A model generated the notes under the pieces. That model was not told the DNA's origin, ran no database searches, and saw nothing but the letters and a program-made list of their open reading frames with translations. Below, piece after piece: positions 26,262-37,020 of a DNA stretch of 64,000 nucleotides. Origin of the DNA: Harmothoe impar (taxonomy: Eukaryota; Annelida; Polychaeta; Phyllodocida; Polynoidae); NCBI GenBank assembly GCA_947462335.1, contig OX381707.1:87727606-87791605 (forward strand), written 5' to 3'. Numbering within the stretch: position 1 is the first letter of the stretch; every line of letters starts with the position of its first letter. The position numbers and the translations under genes are program-made.

Positions 26262-27008
26262 TTGGTTGTGATTGTCGTCCTACAGGTTTATTTGATGGTC
26301 TCTAAGGAGTGTCTTATCATGTCAGAAGATCAATACGTCTGTTAGTTTATACTGATATCAACTTGTTATCTAAGGGGGTCAGCGTCTCTACCATATATGA
26401 CACAGGTATAAGATCTATCATAGACAGCCCGATACAGGTAAGGACGTATTGTAGTGTTACCTTATTAAATCCTACTTCTGTACAAATCTAGCGATTCATG
26501 GGTGGCAACAATAGTGGCAGAAAGCTACACGCATGCTACAGACATAATCATGGGTCATTGAAGGGGTTTTAGTGTTCAAACAGCCCCCAGGTGATTGAAC
26601 TCTATGAACTGTCAGTGTTATGAGCCAACTGTATGCTAAGCTAAAACATTACAGTTGCTGCATACATCGTTCAGCGGTGGGTCGGTGGGGCCCATAAGTA
26701 CGCTTGTACGCCATTCTCCTAGGAGTGGTGTACAGCAGTTTTTATGCCACAAATATGCTGTCCGTAGCTTCGATAATTAAGAGACTCTGTATGATTTGTT
26801 ATCCTAGGTATAATAAAATGTGATAGATGATAATTTCATGCCAGTATCATATTGCAATACACTGACATAGAAACGACTCGATGCCAATAATAGTCATTAA
26901 TATATTTGTCATGTTAATGATCCATAGTTATCAATATGGCTAAGGGAAACCAAGTGTAATTCAGAATATAAAATAAACTTTTAGACATTGACTTAAGTTG
27001 ACTTGTCA
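26262..27008. repeat. Segmental duplication, copy 2
   Basis: Second copy of the segment at 25029-25816, offset about 1.23 kb. The splice-donor-like CAG|GTAAGGACGTATTGTAGTG is kept at 26437|26438. The copy ends about 230 bases before the CARD exon. Confidence 0.85.
26380..26437 (+). other. Possible non-coding first exon (end) of the CARD-NACHT gene
   Basis: The sequence ending CAG|GTAAGG at 26437 (and its copy ending at 25212) is the strongest donor upstream of the CARD exon, whose acceptor TTAACTTACAG ends at 27236, two bases before the ATG. This fits a 5' untranslated exon, duplicated. The exon start is not determined. Confidence 0.3.
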
Positions 27009-27236
27009 TAACAAAATGCTATGGGCATTTTTCTGTCTTAGTTTTACATGTATGTAGTTCTAACTATGGTGTTAACCCTTTTAGGCCGGCATGATGCCTT
27101 TATGTACCATGTCCTTGGTCGTCATGATGCATGAATGGCGACATCCGTTCTTAAAGGGCTAATGCATGTTATTAAAGACCTCCCTGCAGTCACGTGACAT
27201 GGACACAACTGTAACATTGTCTACATTAACTTACAG

Positions 27237-27436
27237 AGATGGCATCGGCTGGAGCCCACCTCCCCCTCTGGGACAGTCAGAACGTAGAACAGGGCGGCCT
27301 GTTTGAGGAGAGTCGCTACAAGCAGGTTCTGAACAAGCACCGCGTGACCCTCAGGGACAACCTGCGTCTGGACGATGTGTGGCCGCACCTACTGCAGATG
27401 GAGGTCATGGAGCAGCGTGATGTAGACCGCATGAAG
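27237..27436 (+). CDS. CARD exon 1 (first half of the death-fold domain)
   Basis: ATG at 27239 follows the acceptor TTAACTTACAG by two bases. It encodes 66 residues. The CARD signature is HRVTLRDNLRLDDVWPHLLQ followed by DVDRMK. It ends AAG|GTAGCT in phase 0. The frame continuing past the donor into CLSVCLSV is only the TCTG microsatellite. Confidence 0.88.
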
Positions 27437-27441
27437 GTAGC

Positions 27442-27522
<81 letters not shown>

Positions 27523-27590
27523 GATGTGTGGCCGCACCTACTGCAGATGGAGGTCATTAACCAGCGTGATGTGGACCGCATGAAGGTAGC

Positions 27591-27682
<92 letters not shown>

Positions 27683-27683
27683 A

Positions 27684-27739
<56 letters not shown>

Positions 27740-27802
27740 GATGTGTGGCCGCACCTACTGCAGATGGAGGTCATGGAGCAGCATCATGTGGACCGCATGA
27801 AG
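27374..27802 (+). repeat. Exon 3' edge with donor in three copies, separated by (TCTG)n
   Basis: The last 63 bases of the CARD exon (GATGTGTGGCCGCAC... to CGCATGAAG) plus a following GT donor recur at 27522 and 27739. Spacers are pure or nearly pure TCTG tetranucleotide repeats (about 27442-27521 and 27590-27738). Copies 2 and 3 lack an acceptor, so they are not independent exons. Copy 2 has ATTAACCAG where copy 1 has ATGGAGCAG, and copy 3 ends GTAATT. Confidence 0.95.
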
Positions 27803-28396
27803 GTAATTCTGACATCATGAAAAACCTGCAGTGAACCCTATTTGGAAATGAATTTCATATACTGTTATTATAAGCTGAACTTTTTCTCTTGCACTAACAT
27901 TCAGCTTATAACCAAGGTTGGCTTATAACCAAGGTTGGCTTATAACCAAGGTCGCCTTATGAAGGTTTTACGGTAGCTGGTGAGGGCAGCACTCACCTGA
28001 GGTGTCACCAAGGTCAAGGTGACACCTCCTTGACCTCCCGGGGGGGGGCACTTGTTGCATAGTGTATGTGTGTGGCTGGCAAGCATGGTTTGTGAGCAAA
28101 AGGGTCACTTTTTACATAAATCCCTCTAGCCATGGATGTGTTTTCACTATAATCCCTCTAGATAAAGATCACTTTCTTTTGGTTTTTACCCAAAATTCAT
28201 GGAGAAATGGTCAGTTTTTGACTGAAATTTCTACAAGATTTTGAAAACATAGGCCCTTTTGACCAAAATCCCTTTAGGCCGGGGTAAGGGGTTGTCAAAG
28301 GCCTAGCTGCACACCAGTTCCAGAATAAATCTGAGCACCCCCCCCCCAGTCTGGGCTTACTACTACTCTACAATATGTTCTGCTTTTTGTCCTCAG

Positions 28397-28742
28397 TATA
28401 AGGCAGAAAACTGTGACTCAGTGGACCGCCTGATCAGGTTCCTCAGCACCTCTCAGACCTGGGCCTACCACGCCCTGCTGAGGGCCATGGCCCTCACACA
28501 CCAGGACCACCTGATCCCCCCGGGCGGCCTGCCCTCAGCAGTCTACATGGCGGGGGTACCAGCTACCAGCACAGCTCAGGGCGGCCTGCCCTCAGCAGTC
28601 TACACGGCGGGGGTACCGGCTGCCACCACACCTCAGGGCGGCCTGCCCTCAGCAGTCTACACGGCAGGTGTGCAGTCTGCTACCTGCCTGGATTAGGCAT
28701 CTAGACACACCTCCCCGTCAGCTACGTCTGGTACGGTCACAG
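28397..28742 (+). CDS. CARD exon 2, with 3x19-residue repeat and an internal TAG
   Basis: Acceptor TTTTTGTCCTCAG ends at 28396; donor GTCACAG|GTAAGA follows 28742, phase 1. It completes the CARD (YKAENCDSVDRLIRFL ... TGQ-like HQDHL) and then carries three copies of GGLPSAVYTAGVPAATTPQ-like units at 28523-28693. The next codon but one after them, at 28694, is TAG. The paralogous exon at 29375 has GAG there, so a G-to-T nonsense change is the simple explanation. Confidence 0.85.
28523..28693 (+). repeat. 57-bp coding tandem repeat, three copies
   Basis: Units start at 28523, 28580 and 28637. Each begins GGCGGCCTGCCCTCAGCAGT. The third unit diverges at its end (VQSATCLD). Confidence 0.93.
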
Positions 28743-28778
28743 GTAAGATGGACCTGCTCTGTACACTCATTTAGGGGT

Positions 28779-28928
28779 GGATTCTACGATAGCCGAATGC
28801 TCCCCTTATGAAGGCCTGGCTGGGCCCAGATAGAAAATCACAAATATTTACAGCAGTGCATATTTCCGATTTTTCATCCGGACCTGCCCAGGCCTTCATA
28901 AGGGAAGAAATCAGCTATAGCAGAATCC
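28779..28928. mobile_element. 150-bp MITE in intron
   Basis: The left end GGATTCTACGATAGC and inner CCCTTATGAAGGCCTGG are mirrored by CCAGGCCTTCATAAGGG and GCTATAGCAGAATCC at the right end. The paralogous intron copy after 29460 lacks it, giving an empty site. Confidence 0.85.
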
Positions 28929-29324
28929 ATGTTCTATTTCTATAGAAATCTAGAACGATGGATCACATAGATTTACTTTTACATTTCCCATCCGATGTTG
29001 GATATGGCACTGGGTAAAGTGTCAATTTGAAAACATTTTAATGTATTTCATCTCAAACTCTGAGCTTGTTTCTTCTCACTGTGTGCATCAAGGAAATCTT
29101 ATGGGCATTTCTGGTGTAAAGCTCACAATGTTGATTATACATTGGAGTAGAGGGACGTGAGGTAGTATAATAGCAAAGGATCATTCAAAGCTGAAGCAAA
29201 ATGCAACTACAATCTTGAAATGGCTGTTATTATTACTATTTACAAAATTGACTTTCAATTAAGTAAATTTGGCGTCAGTTTCAGATGCTTTCTAACCACT
29301 TTGTACGTCTTGCGTTAATTGTAG

Positions 29325-29414
29325 ACCATCCCCTCCCACCACCAAAAGCACACCTGTACAAGCGGAAGAAGACGGATGAGGCATCTAGGCACACCTCTGA
29401 GTCATCTACTTCTG
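29325..29414 (+). CDS. Duplicated 90-base linker exon (alternative or dead copy)
   Basis: Acceptor TTAATTGTAG ends at 29324. It encodes PPKAHLYKRKKTDEASRHTS, which combines the start of exon 31481-31570 (PAPKAHLYRRQQ) with the end of exon 28397-28742. The only usable donor is TCTG|GTACGG (29414), phase 1, which would fit in frame. The better donor seen in the paralogue (CACAG|GTAAG) is lost here. Confidence 0.5.
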
Positions 29415-29644
29415 GTACGGTCTCAGTTATAAGTGTGGATGCACAATGCACTTACAACATTTCTATAGAAATCTAGAATAATGGATGACACTGATTCACT
29501 TCTACACTTCCCATCCATCTTTTGATAATGGCACTGGATAAAGGCATTTCAATATGTTCTGTCTCAAACTCTTGAAAAAAAACTTGTTTCTGATCACCGT
29601 GTGCATCGTGGTGATGTTATGGGTATATCTGGTATAAACATAAA

Positions 29645-31199
29645 CAGGTAGGGGACGGGAAGGCATTGTTAGTACGCACTACTACTAGGGTACAGTCCTT
29701 TTAACTAGACCATACCAGTATACTGGTACAGTGCATGGTTCTAGGGCGTACCATTTAAATGGTACATATGGTGTGATCATTAGACCATGACCACTAGCCT
29801 ATGGCAAGGTCTACAGTCCCCTCAGTACCTTATCTGTAATCACAGAACAATAGGTGTTACTTACATCAACAATGAGGGCTAGGATTGGGGAGAATACCTC
29901 AATTTTCCTCATGATTTATAACCTTACCATTCCAATAGGACATAAAACCAAAACGCAGAGTGATAGATCAGTGTCTAGTGTACTTCTCTGTATGTTTATT
30001 TCTATCAGCAAATCCAACAGAAAATTCGGAAATTGATTTTGCTGGGTCTCTATAAGGGTATTTAATAAATCCCAGCACGCAAGGGTACGTTGGGCCAACG
30101 TCGGCAGGTCACAAGCAACATTTTAACGTTGTGCCAACGTTGGGGTTACAACATTGGTGCAACGTTGGCAAAATACTGTTGTACCAACGTTGGCAATTTT
30201 ACCAGCTATTTACCAACGTTGGTACAATGTCAGATGATGCATGTTGTGCCAACGTTGGCAAGACAATGTTGTAGCAGCATTGGCAAAACTCCCACCAGAG
30301 GGCATAAAAGGTTGTTTGAAGATATTTTTAACAGCAGCTACATCATCTTTGGGAATCATCATCCATTTATGGGGTTCCCTCTGTGTTATCTAAATGTGCA
30401 AGCTATAGATATTCCATTTAAACCCTAGAGATTACATTGTACCAGCTTTAATATAATGAAAGAGTAAAATGCTGGCATTACATGTATTTCCATAGAGACA
30501 CCCCATTTGTGGTACTGCCAAGTAGATAAGTTCTAAAGTATGGGATGGGTTTGTATCACTTCTTAGCCCTTTAAGCTGAGATTAAGGTGAAGCCAAAGGC
30601 AGAATTGGGCTTTAGAATGATGAATATTGAAAGCCATATGTATTGAGCAGAGTTGATGACCCTTTAATAATATGAGAAAGTTACAAAATTAAAGTCATTG
30701 AAATAAAGTCGCACCAACAGGTTAAATTTTGGACTAAAAATGGGTTGGGTAGACGTTGGCCCAACGTCTACATATGACGTTGGCCCAACGTCATGCCAAC
30801 GTCATGCCACTGGCGATGTTGGCATATAGTAGAAATGGATGGCCAAAAAGCACTTGAGCCGACGATGAAAACTAACGTCATGCCAACGCCAGCCGACGTC
30901 ATGCTAACGTTGGCATGACGTCGAATTGCTTGCTGGGATGTGTCATGTTTGATACATAATATCTAAATGAATATAAATGATTGCAGTTTCTAAATTGGCC
31001 AGTGTGTTCATTGCTATATCCTCTTTCTAATGGTACCAAAGATGATATATAGTACATGGTGATTAAAAGAGAAATATAAGATAAATGCTTAGATACACTG
31101 ATCCTGGTGGGCAGGCCATTATACTAGTACGCCCTAGGTAGTGAGTACAAGTACAGTTTACTTAGGGCGTACTAGAATAGTGGTCCTGTCCCCAACCTG
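29645..31199. mobile_element. 1.55 kb inverted-repeat element carrying a nested MITE
   Basis: The left end CAGGTAGGGGACGGGA matches the reverse complement of the right end (CAGGTTGGGGACAGGA), with further similarity to CTAGTACGC. ATAAA flanks both sides, a possible target duplication. The paralogous intron at about 29115 shows the uninterrupted sequence. No transposase frame is visible. Confidence 0.75.
30071..30937. mobile_element. Nested element with CCCAGCA ends and many ACGTTGG motifs
   Basis: The ends are CCCAGCACGCAA and TTGCTTGCTGGG (inverted). The left 200 bases hold about eight CCAACGTTGG-type palindromic units; the right 250 hold GACGTTGGCCCAACGTC and related units. There is no coding sequence. 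Confidence 0.8.
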
Positions 31200-31480
31200 A
31201 TAAAGCTCACATTGTTATTAACCCATTGAGGTAGAGGAACGTGAGGTACTATCATAGCAAATGATTATACAAAGCTAAAGGATACCACAAAAATTCAAAT
31301 ACAATCTTTAATTGGCTGTTTCCCCGCATACAAACAGTTTATCATTACAATTAGACTATTGACAAAATTATAGTAATCATATGGCTGTAATCAAAAATTC
31401 TTTGGACTGGTTTTCAAATTTAAATATATTTGGCGTTGGTGTAACATGCTGTCTGACCCCTTTGTACGTCTTACCTGCAG

Positions 31481-31570
31481 ACCTCCCAGCACCCAAAGCC
31501 CACCTGTACAGGCGGCAGCAGGCAGACGGCAGTGAGACCACACTACCCATATCTACTGACCTTCTACCAG
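31481..31570 (+). CDS. Linker exon of CARD-NACHT gene
   Basis: Acceptor CTTACCTGCAG ends at 31480; donor CTACCAG|GTAGGT follows 31570. Phase 1 in and out, 90 bases. It encodes a basic linker with APKAHLYRRQQADGSE. Its duplicate lies at 29325. Confidence 0.75.
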
Positions 31571-31943
31571 GTAGGTGCTGTTGGGGAAATGTCTATCTTT
31601 GATCATTTTCTAATGCCAAATAAATGATTCAACGGAAGAATTTGCTTTCAAAATTCTGAATGCCAGTAGTTACTAGTACATAGATTATCTATATTTTGAA
31701 ATTACAGATCTAAATTGAGAAACTTCCCTAACCACAAAATTCTCATGTTTAGGATTTCGCCTTGATGGAATATTCTCAAACCGCAGATACTGGTTACAGT
31801 ATCATCCCAAAGTGTTAGAGGCATACACAGGAATAAACCATTATTACAATCCCCTCCCCCACTAATTAAAGAGCGGCCCTATAGTTGGATTACCAAGGTC
31901 TCATATTGACAGGTTGGTATTTACTTGTATGTTACCTCTGCAG

Positions 31944-32073
31944 CCCTCCTGAGGCACTGCAAGGTATCAGAGCGGATCCTGATGAAGGCCGGGCTGTTCG
32001 GCTTCCACGACGACATCACGATCGACATCAGCCAGCTCCATATAAGTGTGGATGCACAATGCACTTACAACAG
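31944..32073 (+). CDS. Exon before NACHT (helical linker)
   Basis: Acceptor TTACCTCTGCAG ends at 31943; donor TACAACAG|GTAGCA follows 32073. It encodes KVSERILMKAGLFGFHDDIT and then ISVDAQCTYN. Phase 1 to phase 2. The last 32 bases recur exactly at 29428-29459. Confidence 0.75.
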
Positions 32074-32350
32074 GTAGCACTCTCCTCTGTTTGCCACTCA
32101 TGAAGTTCACAGTATTTACCTTCATTAAATTAGCTGTGAAAGGGACACACACATACCAATTACATCATTTTAAAACAGAGCTGAACAAATAGACATCAAA
32201 CCATAGTCCTAATTAAAGGCAGCTGTAACGAATTAGTACAAATTGGAAATCAACCCATGCCACCTACAAGGGTGTTTTGTCATAATGTTATGTGTCAATA
32301 AATGTCATAAATGTTATAATATAGAAGTGTTCTTATTCCTTTGTTTCTAG

Positions 32351-33757
32351 GGACTCTAAGCCTGTAGGGTGGAGGGAGCTGTTCTGTCGATTATTTGACA
32401 CAGAGCGACATGCCCCTAACACTCTGCTGATTGAGGGTGAGGCAGGGTCCGGGAAGACAACATTTCTAGAGGATTATGCACACAGGCAGTGTAGAGAGTT
32501 TACAGAGTGTGAAGGGAAGGGTCCCGGGTCCCCTTGTGTGGGACACAGCTGGAAACTTGTCCTGTACATACCTGCAGGGTCAGTCATAGGTTCCCAAGAA
32601 GCTGCTATACGGGACAACTTATACTGTGATGAAAAACACAGAGATCAAGTAATGACCATGATTAAAGATGATGGGGAGGGGGTTCTCATAATTAATGATG
32701 GGCTCGACGAGCTCCGTAAAGAAGCAGAGAAAAAGAGCCTGAGACAGTTTACCATATCTCAACACAAAAGTGGCAGACCGAAAGTACTAAATTCATCTAG
32801 ACATGGCCTTTGTCACATTGAAGGGAAGTATTTCGATCGTAAACTAACTCTCAATGGATTCTCCATAGATCAGGGATTTGAATACATAGAAAAGTACTTT
32901 GAAGGAGAACATTTGAATTTGTTGGATTACATCAAGAAACAGAAAGTTGAACTGGAGTGAGTTCTAACTAACCCGCTCCGTGTCCATATCTTCAGCCATC
33001 TGGCAGCTAGCGGGAAATTAACACCAAAAGAAATAGAAAATCTCTCCTCTGCTAAACTTTTGACGGTACTTGAGGCCTTTCTTCTGAAAAGGGATATGAA
33101 ACATCGTGAAACAGAGACAGTAGACAAGCATTCTGCTGACTTCTACACTTTATGTTTAGAGCTCCTCTTGACAGATAAGAGGACCCTTGCAGAGCAGCAA
33201 ATCCCAACCATGTCCCCATACAATGCTTTTCTTAACAAGCATAAATGTATTAGTCTGTACGCTGAAGAAGAGGGGTATTTTCACTTCGTGCACGAGCTCT
33301 TCTTTGAGTACTTCTCCATCCGAGGTCTCTGTCAGTATATGAAGTCCCATCCTGCCCATAAGAAGCCCTTACTGCTCTGCCTGTGTGCTGATCGTAACAT
33401 GAGAAATGCCCTCCAGGTCCTGTGTGGTTATGTCTCTGAGTACGAGCCAGAGCTGCAGCAGGACCTGGTCTTTGTCCTCCGGGCCTGCCTCATCCTGCAG
33501 GTGGAGACTGTTAATGAGTCTGGGTCTGAGTGGCTCGCTGACCTGCAACAGAACAAGCTAATGAAGACCCTGTTAGACCTGCCTCACCTCATAAAGAAGA
33601 CTTCCCCAGTGGACATCTTCAACTCGGCTCTGAGTGAGGAGCAAACAGAGACGATGGCAGCTGTAGCCGACCAGATAGAGGCAGCGTTTGGGGAGAACGC
33701 TGAGCACCTGAAGGCAGCTGGGTGGTTTATACTTGCAGGCTATCATGTAGAACCTCA
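32351..33757 (+). CDS. NACHT ATPase exon, with in-frame TGA
   Basis: Acceptor TTTGTTTCTAG ends at 32350; donor CCTCA|GTGAGT follows 33757. The NACHT domain has Walker A GEAGSGKTT (32436-32462), Walker B VLIINDGLDEL (32682-32714) and a sensor-1-like KVLNSSRHG. TGA at 32958-32960 precedes TNPLRVHIF, the conserved NPL segment of NLR winged-helix regions. The frame then stays open for 266 codons, with HFVHELFFEYF typical of NACHT-associated helices. Walker residues are intact, so the loss is due to the stop alone. Confidence 0.88.
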
Positions 33758-34281
33758 GTGAGTTATTCCCATTTTGTACAATAATGAGCATTGGTTACCA
33801 CATGTGTAAAGGTCCACAAGGAGGGCTCACTACCGAGTGAGCAATCCAAGTGTCCTTTTGTGCTTATTTCATGAAATTATTCATTATCCCTGCTATCTTC
33901 TCCAATATGTTTTAAAACTCCTTTTTAACATGAAATATATTAGCAAATTTTTACCAGAAAATGTTTGGCTTTTTATGATCCAAAATTTACAAGTTTTCTG
34001 CTCTAGATTTCCCTAGAATAAAACAGTAGTGTTGGCCCTGTTTTGTTAGACCCAGTAGAGGGACTGGAAACAATTTTATTCATTGTTTCACCTCGTAAGC
34101 CAATTTGTAATGATTTTTCTGACAGGTTCATGAAAGTTGAATTACCCCCTAAACTATAACATTATGATGCCCGTGGGTTTAATGATATTTTAGTAACTAG
34201 TCCAATTCAAAGGCCAATATCATGTTGACATCATTTAGGACTTACAAGTATGATTTGTAAAACTTTTGTCCCTCTCAATAG

Positions 34282-34401
34282 GCATGGTATAATGAGGCCC
34301 ACTGCACTTCTCCAGTTCATTATGGCGTGCATCAGGCAGTGTGCTCCCAGTCAACAAGATAACACACTCAGCCGGACAACACACACACTGCTACCTACAA
34401 G
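34282..34401 (+). CDS. Downstream exon of CARD-NACHT gene
   Basis: Acceptor CCTCTCAATAG ends at 34281; donor ACAAG|GTAAGTAG follows 34401. It joins in phase 2 at both ends (QHGIMRPTALLQF...). No domain is recognised. Confidence 0.6.
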
Positions 34402-34560
34402 GTAAGTAGTTTATAACAAGATAACACACTCAGCAGCACACACACTGCTACCTACAAGGTAAGTAGTTTATAACAAGATAACACACTCAGCAACACACAC
34501 ACTGCTACCTACAAGGTAAGTAGTTTATAACAAGATAACACACTCAGCAGGACAACACAC
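34354..34560 (+). repeat. Exon 3' edge with donor, 3.5 tandem copies of 56-59 bp
   Basis: The exon end ACAAGATAACACACTCAGC... CTACCTACAAG plus intron GTAAGTAGTTTATA is repeated three times, then a partial fourth. Each copy retains the identical perfect donor AAG|GTAAGT at 34401, 34457-34458 and about 34515. Confidence 0.93.
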
Positions 34561-35399
34561 ATACAAGACCAAATTTAAAAAAAGGTTGGTCCTACAATAC
34601 AGAATATTTCATCCTCTTTTTTACTGTTTCTTCTTTTAATCTCATTTTTAGGCCTGGATTTAGGGTTTTTGCCCTAAAATCCTTAATAATTGTCCAATTT
34701 ACAAACCGTAAATAAATGTTAAGTAGGGAAAAAACTGAGAAAATTAAAAAATTGGGGGACCCGGCACTGTTTTGCTAGCCCTGGTAGGGTTACCGGAAAG
34801 GAGACCCCCTGGGCTACGATCATGGAGATGTATCACTGACCTGAAGATTAATAAATACATAATTACATCTCCAATCTTCAATCTTCAATCATGATTTTTA
34901 CATAATGATGTAAAAACATTTTGCATATTCCCACATTCTACCACCGTCAGAATGAGCCGTAGTTTGTCGTCAAAATGAGCCTAAGGAAAACTGTGAGGTT
35001 TATAAGTCCATGATAGGCCAATAGGCTACGTCACTGTTTAGGCTTATGGGCCTTAATAGGCACATAGATCTATCGGGAAGGGTGTCACTTTTTTTCAGGA
35101 TTTCTTCCAATTTTGATTTATTTACCCTAAGCGTAAGTACTAGAATCGCCTTTATCCCTTGAAGAAACTTGAAGAAGATTGATTATTTGATTACTTGAAA
35201 TTCATGATTTAAAAAGAAGAAGAATTGTCCAGTCATAGAAATAGCAAAGTAGGGCAACCGTTTCAAAATGGGTAGAGACAAACAGAACCAAAACGCCTGA
35301 TATCTTGTATGGTTCTGAAGGAATCTGTTGATACTCTGTGATAAAACATGATACTACTGTGTTAAACATTATTCAGATCTCTGTGTGTTCTATCGGCAG

Positions 35400-35811
35400 G
35401 CATGAAGTAAGGTACAACGGGATGGTATACATGTTCCCGCTGACAGGTGCCAGGTGGGGATGGGTAGAGGACGATATACAGATACACGCCTGGTCCCCAT
35501 GTGATGTAGCTGCCACATGGAGACAGTACAACACACACCGCACACCACCTACACATCCAGACACGTTGTACATACATCTCGTACTACCGTATACGCAGTG
35601 TTCTACTATGAAAGGCCGCGTTCAAGGCTGGCGGGCCATAGCCTTTGCCAATTGCTATTTGGTGGCCATGTTTGTTCTTGGATATGAGATACTTGGACAT
35701 GAGATGCTCGGACATAGTCTAGGGTGCCCGGACATTTTTTTTTTGGGTGCCTGGACGTTTTTAGGTAAATGTCCAAGCACCATACCAAATGTCCAAGCAG
35801 CTAACGTCTGA
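35400..35811 (+). CDS. Last visible exon of CARD-NACHT gene
   Basis: Acceptor TTCTATCGGCAG ends at 35399. Phase fits (R-HEVRYNGMVYMFPLTGARW). The open frame ends at TGA-independent TGA/TAA stop near 35809. From about 35690 the sequence consists of repeated GGACAT motifs, so the true C-terminus may be earlier or an additional donor may exist. No family is recognised. Confidence 0.5.
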
Positions 35812-35985
35812 GCTACCCCACCTAAAAACGGATTCTAATGTCCGAATATAGGCCATTATTATAAACAATATCAAATGAGTGTGCTTGGACATTTAAATAG
35901 AAACGATTCACGGATGTTAGCCTATAATATACCTAGGCCTACCTAAGCCTAAGACCTAAATCTACCCAATGTCTGAGCACCAAGA
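35685..35985. repeat. Inverted and direct copies of GTGCTTGGACATTT
   Basis: GGGTGCCTGGACGTTT, its inverse AAATGTCCAAGCACC, and GTGCTTGGACATTT occur within 300 bases. This looks like a small decayed inverted-repeat element. Confidence 0.5.
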
Positions 35986-37020
35986 TGGTGTTTATAGTGA
36001 CTATACAGGGGTAGCCAGAATTATTGCAGTGTCACCGTGTCAATTTTTAGCTGGGGTGCTGTGTTGCTGTGTTGATTTTTAATTTATACATTCTTATCTG
36101 TTTTTCTGTGTCCACGAAAATATGTCCAGCAGGAATTTTCATACTGAATAGTGTTATAACTACAGTAATGCAAAAATTGTGAATTTAAATACAAGCAAAA
36201 ATGTATTTTATAGCAAATTTATGGAAATGTATACATGCGAAAATATTTACGTTTAGCCCTGGTACATGTTATCCAGTGACTCCACCTGGTGAGTGAGGTC
36301 TACACTAGACTGGGCAGTTTGCAGTAACGGCCATAGCCTGAGATGCACTGAGACTGAGTTGTCGGTGGGTGCTGCGTGTGGTGACCAATACTGGCACCTG
36401 TACATATATATACTGTTGTTTAGTTTTATGGTTATTTGATTTGAACAATTAAAAGTTAATGGTTATAAGGGGCACGGTTTATTTAGTTGGCACAAGATTA
36501 AAATGCCCAAACCTATGTCTGTGTGTGTGTCTTTTATTTACTACAGAAACAGCAGGATTTATTGATCAATTACAGGTGTATGGTTAATTACACGTGTATG
36601 ATTAGCAATTGTTACCATGGAAAATCTGGAGTTAATTCCACATTATATACAAAAATTCGATTTTGCTGATTTTCGATTTTGCTAAACAAACACCCTTAAC
36701 TTATTTTGAAGACAAGATTGTGGCGTTTACCTGTGCAGGATTAGCTTTGTCACCATGGCAATATTACAGAGCGCTGGAGAGGATGTGCCTAATATCTAGT
36801 TTTTTCTTCAAAGTTTGTTCCCCCCAGTTAATATGTATGCAGTAGCTGTGACCTGGTGTAAGTTGTAGCCCCAGGTACGTACATGTGATTTAGGTGTAGC
36901 CCCTATAGGAAACATCAGCCACCAAGACAATCATATGAGTGTAGCCCCCCCCCCCCAAACCTATTTATAAATGATATGCATTTCGGTGCAGCCCCACCAA
37001 TTCATATAATTCATTAGGTG

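Larger units (their letters stand above)
27237..35811 (+). pseudogene. CARD-NACHT (NLR-type) gene with two internal stops
   Basis: Seven exons join in phase: 27237-27436, 28397-28742, 31481-31570, 31944-32073, 32351-33757, 34282-34401 and 35400-35811, 901 codons in total from the ATG at 27239. An extra 90-base exon (29325-29414) is a duplicate of the third. Domains in order: CARD (residues about 25-105), a 3x19-residue repeat, a basic linker, NACHT with Walker A GEAGSGKTT and Walker B VLIINDGLDEL, a winged-helix-like NPL segment, then an unassigned helical region; no leucine-rich repeats are seen. NLRs of this type sense ligands in the cytosol and oligomerise to recruit CARD partners. Two single-codon stops, TAG (28694) and TGA (32958), break the frame while everything else stays open and phased. 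A CARD-only product of 165 residues could still be made. It could be a young pseudogene, a null allele, or sequence error. Confidence 0.8.

Noticed and set aside
27316..27774. CLSV/RQTD repeat frames near the CARD exon
   Set aside because: Translations of TCTG microsatellites and of copied exon edges without acceptors.
1146..32960. TGA as a recoded (selenocysteine) codon, since LINE and NLR both have a lone TGA
   Set aside because: There is no reason for recoding in these families, no SECIS-like element was seen, and the NLR also has a TAG. Independent mutations suffice.
32958..32996. A 39-base micro-intron (GTGAGT...TCTAACTAAC...TTCAG) that would remove the TGA in frame
   Set aside because: Signals look good and the length is a multiple of three, but 39 bases is below usual animal intron size and it would delete the conserved NPL segment of the NACHT family. 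A nonsense change is simpler; RNA would decide.
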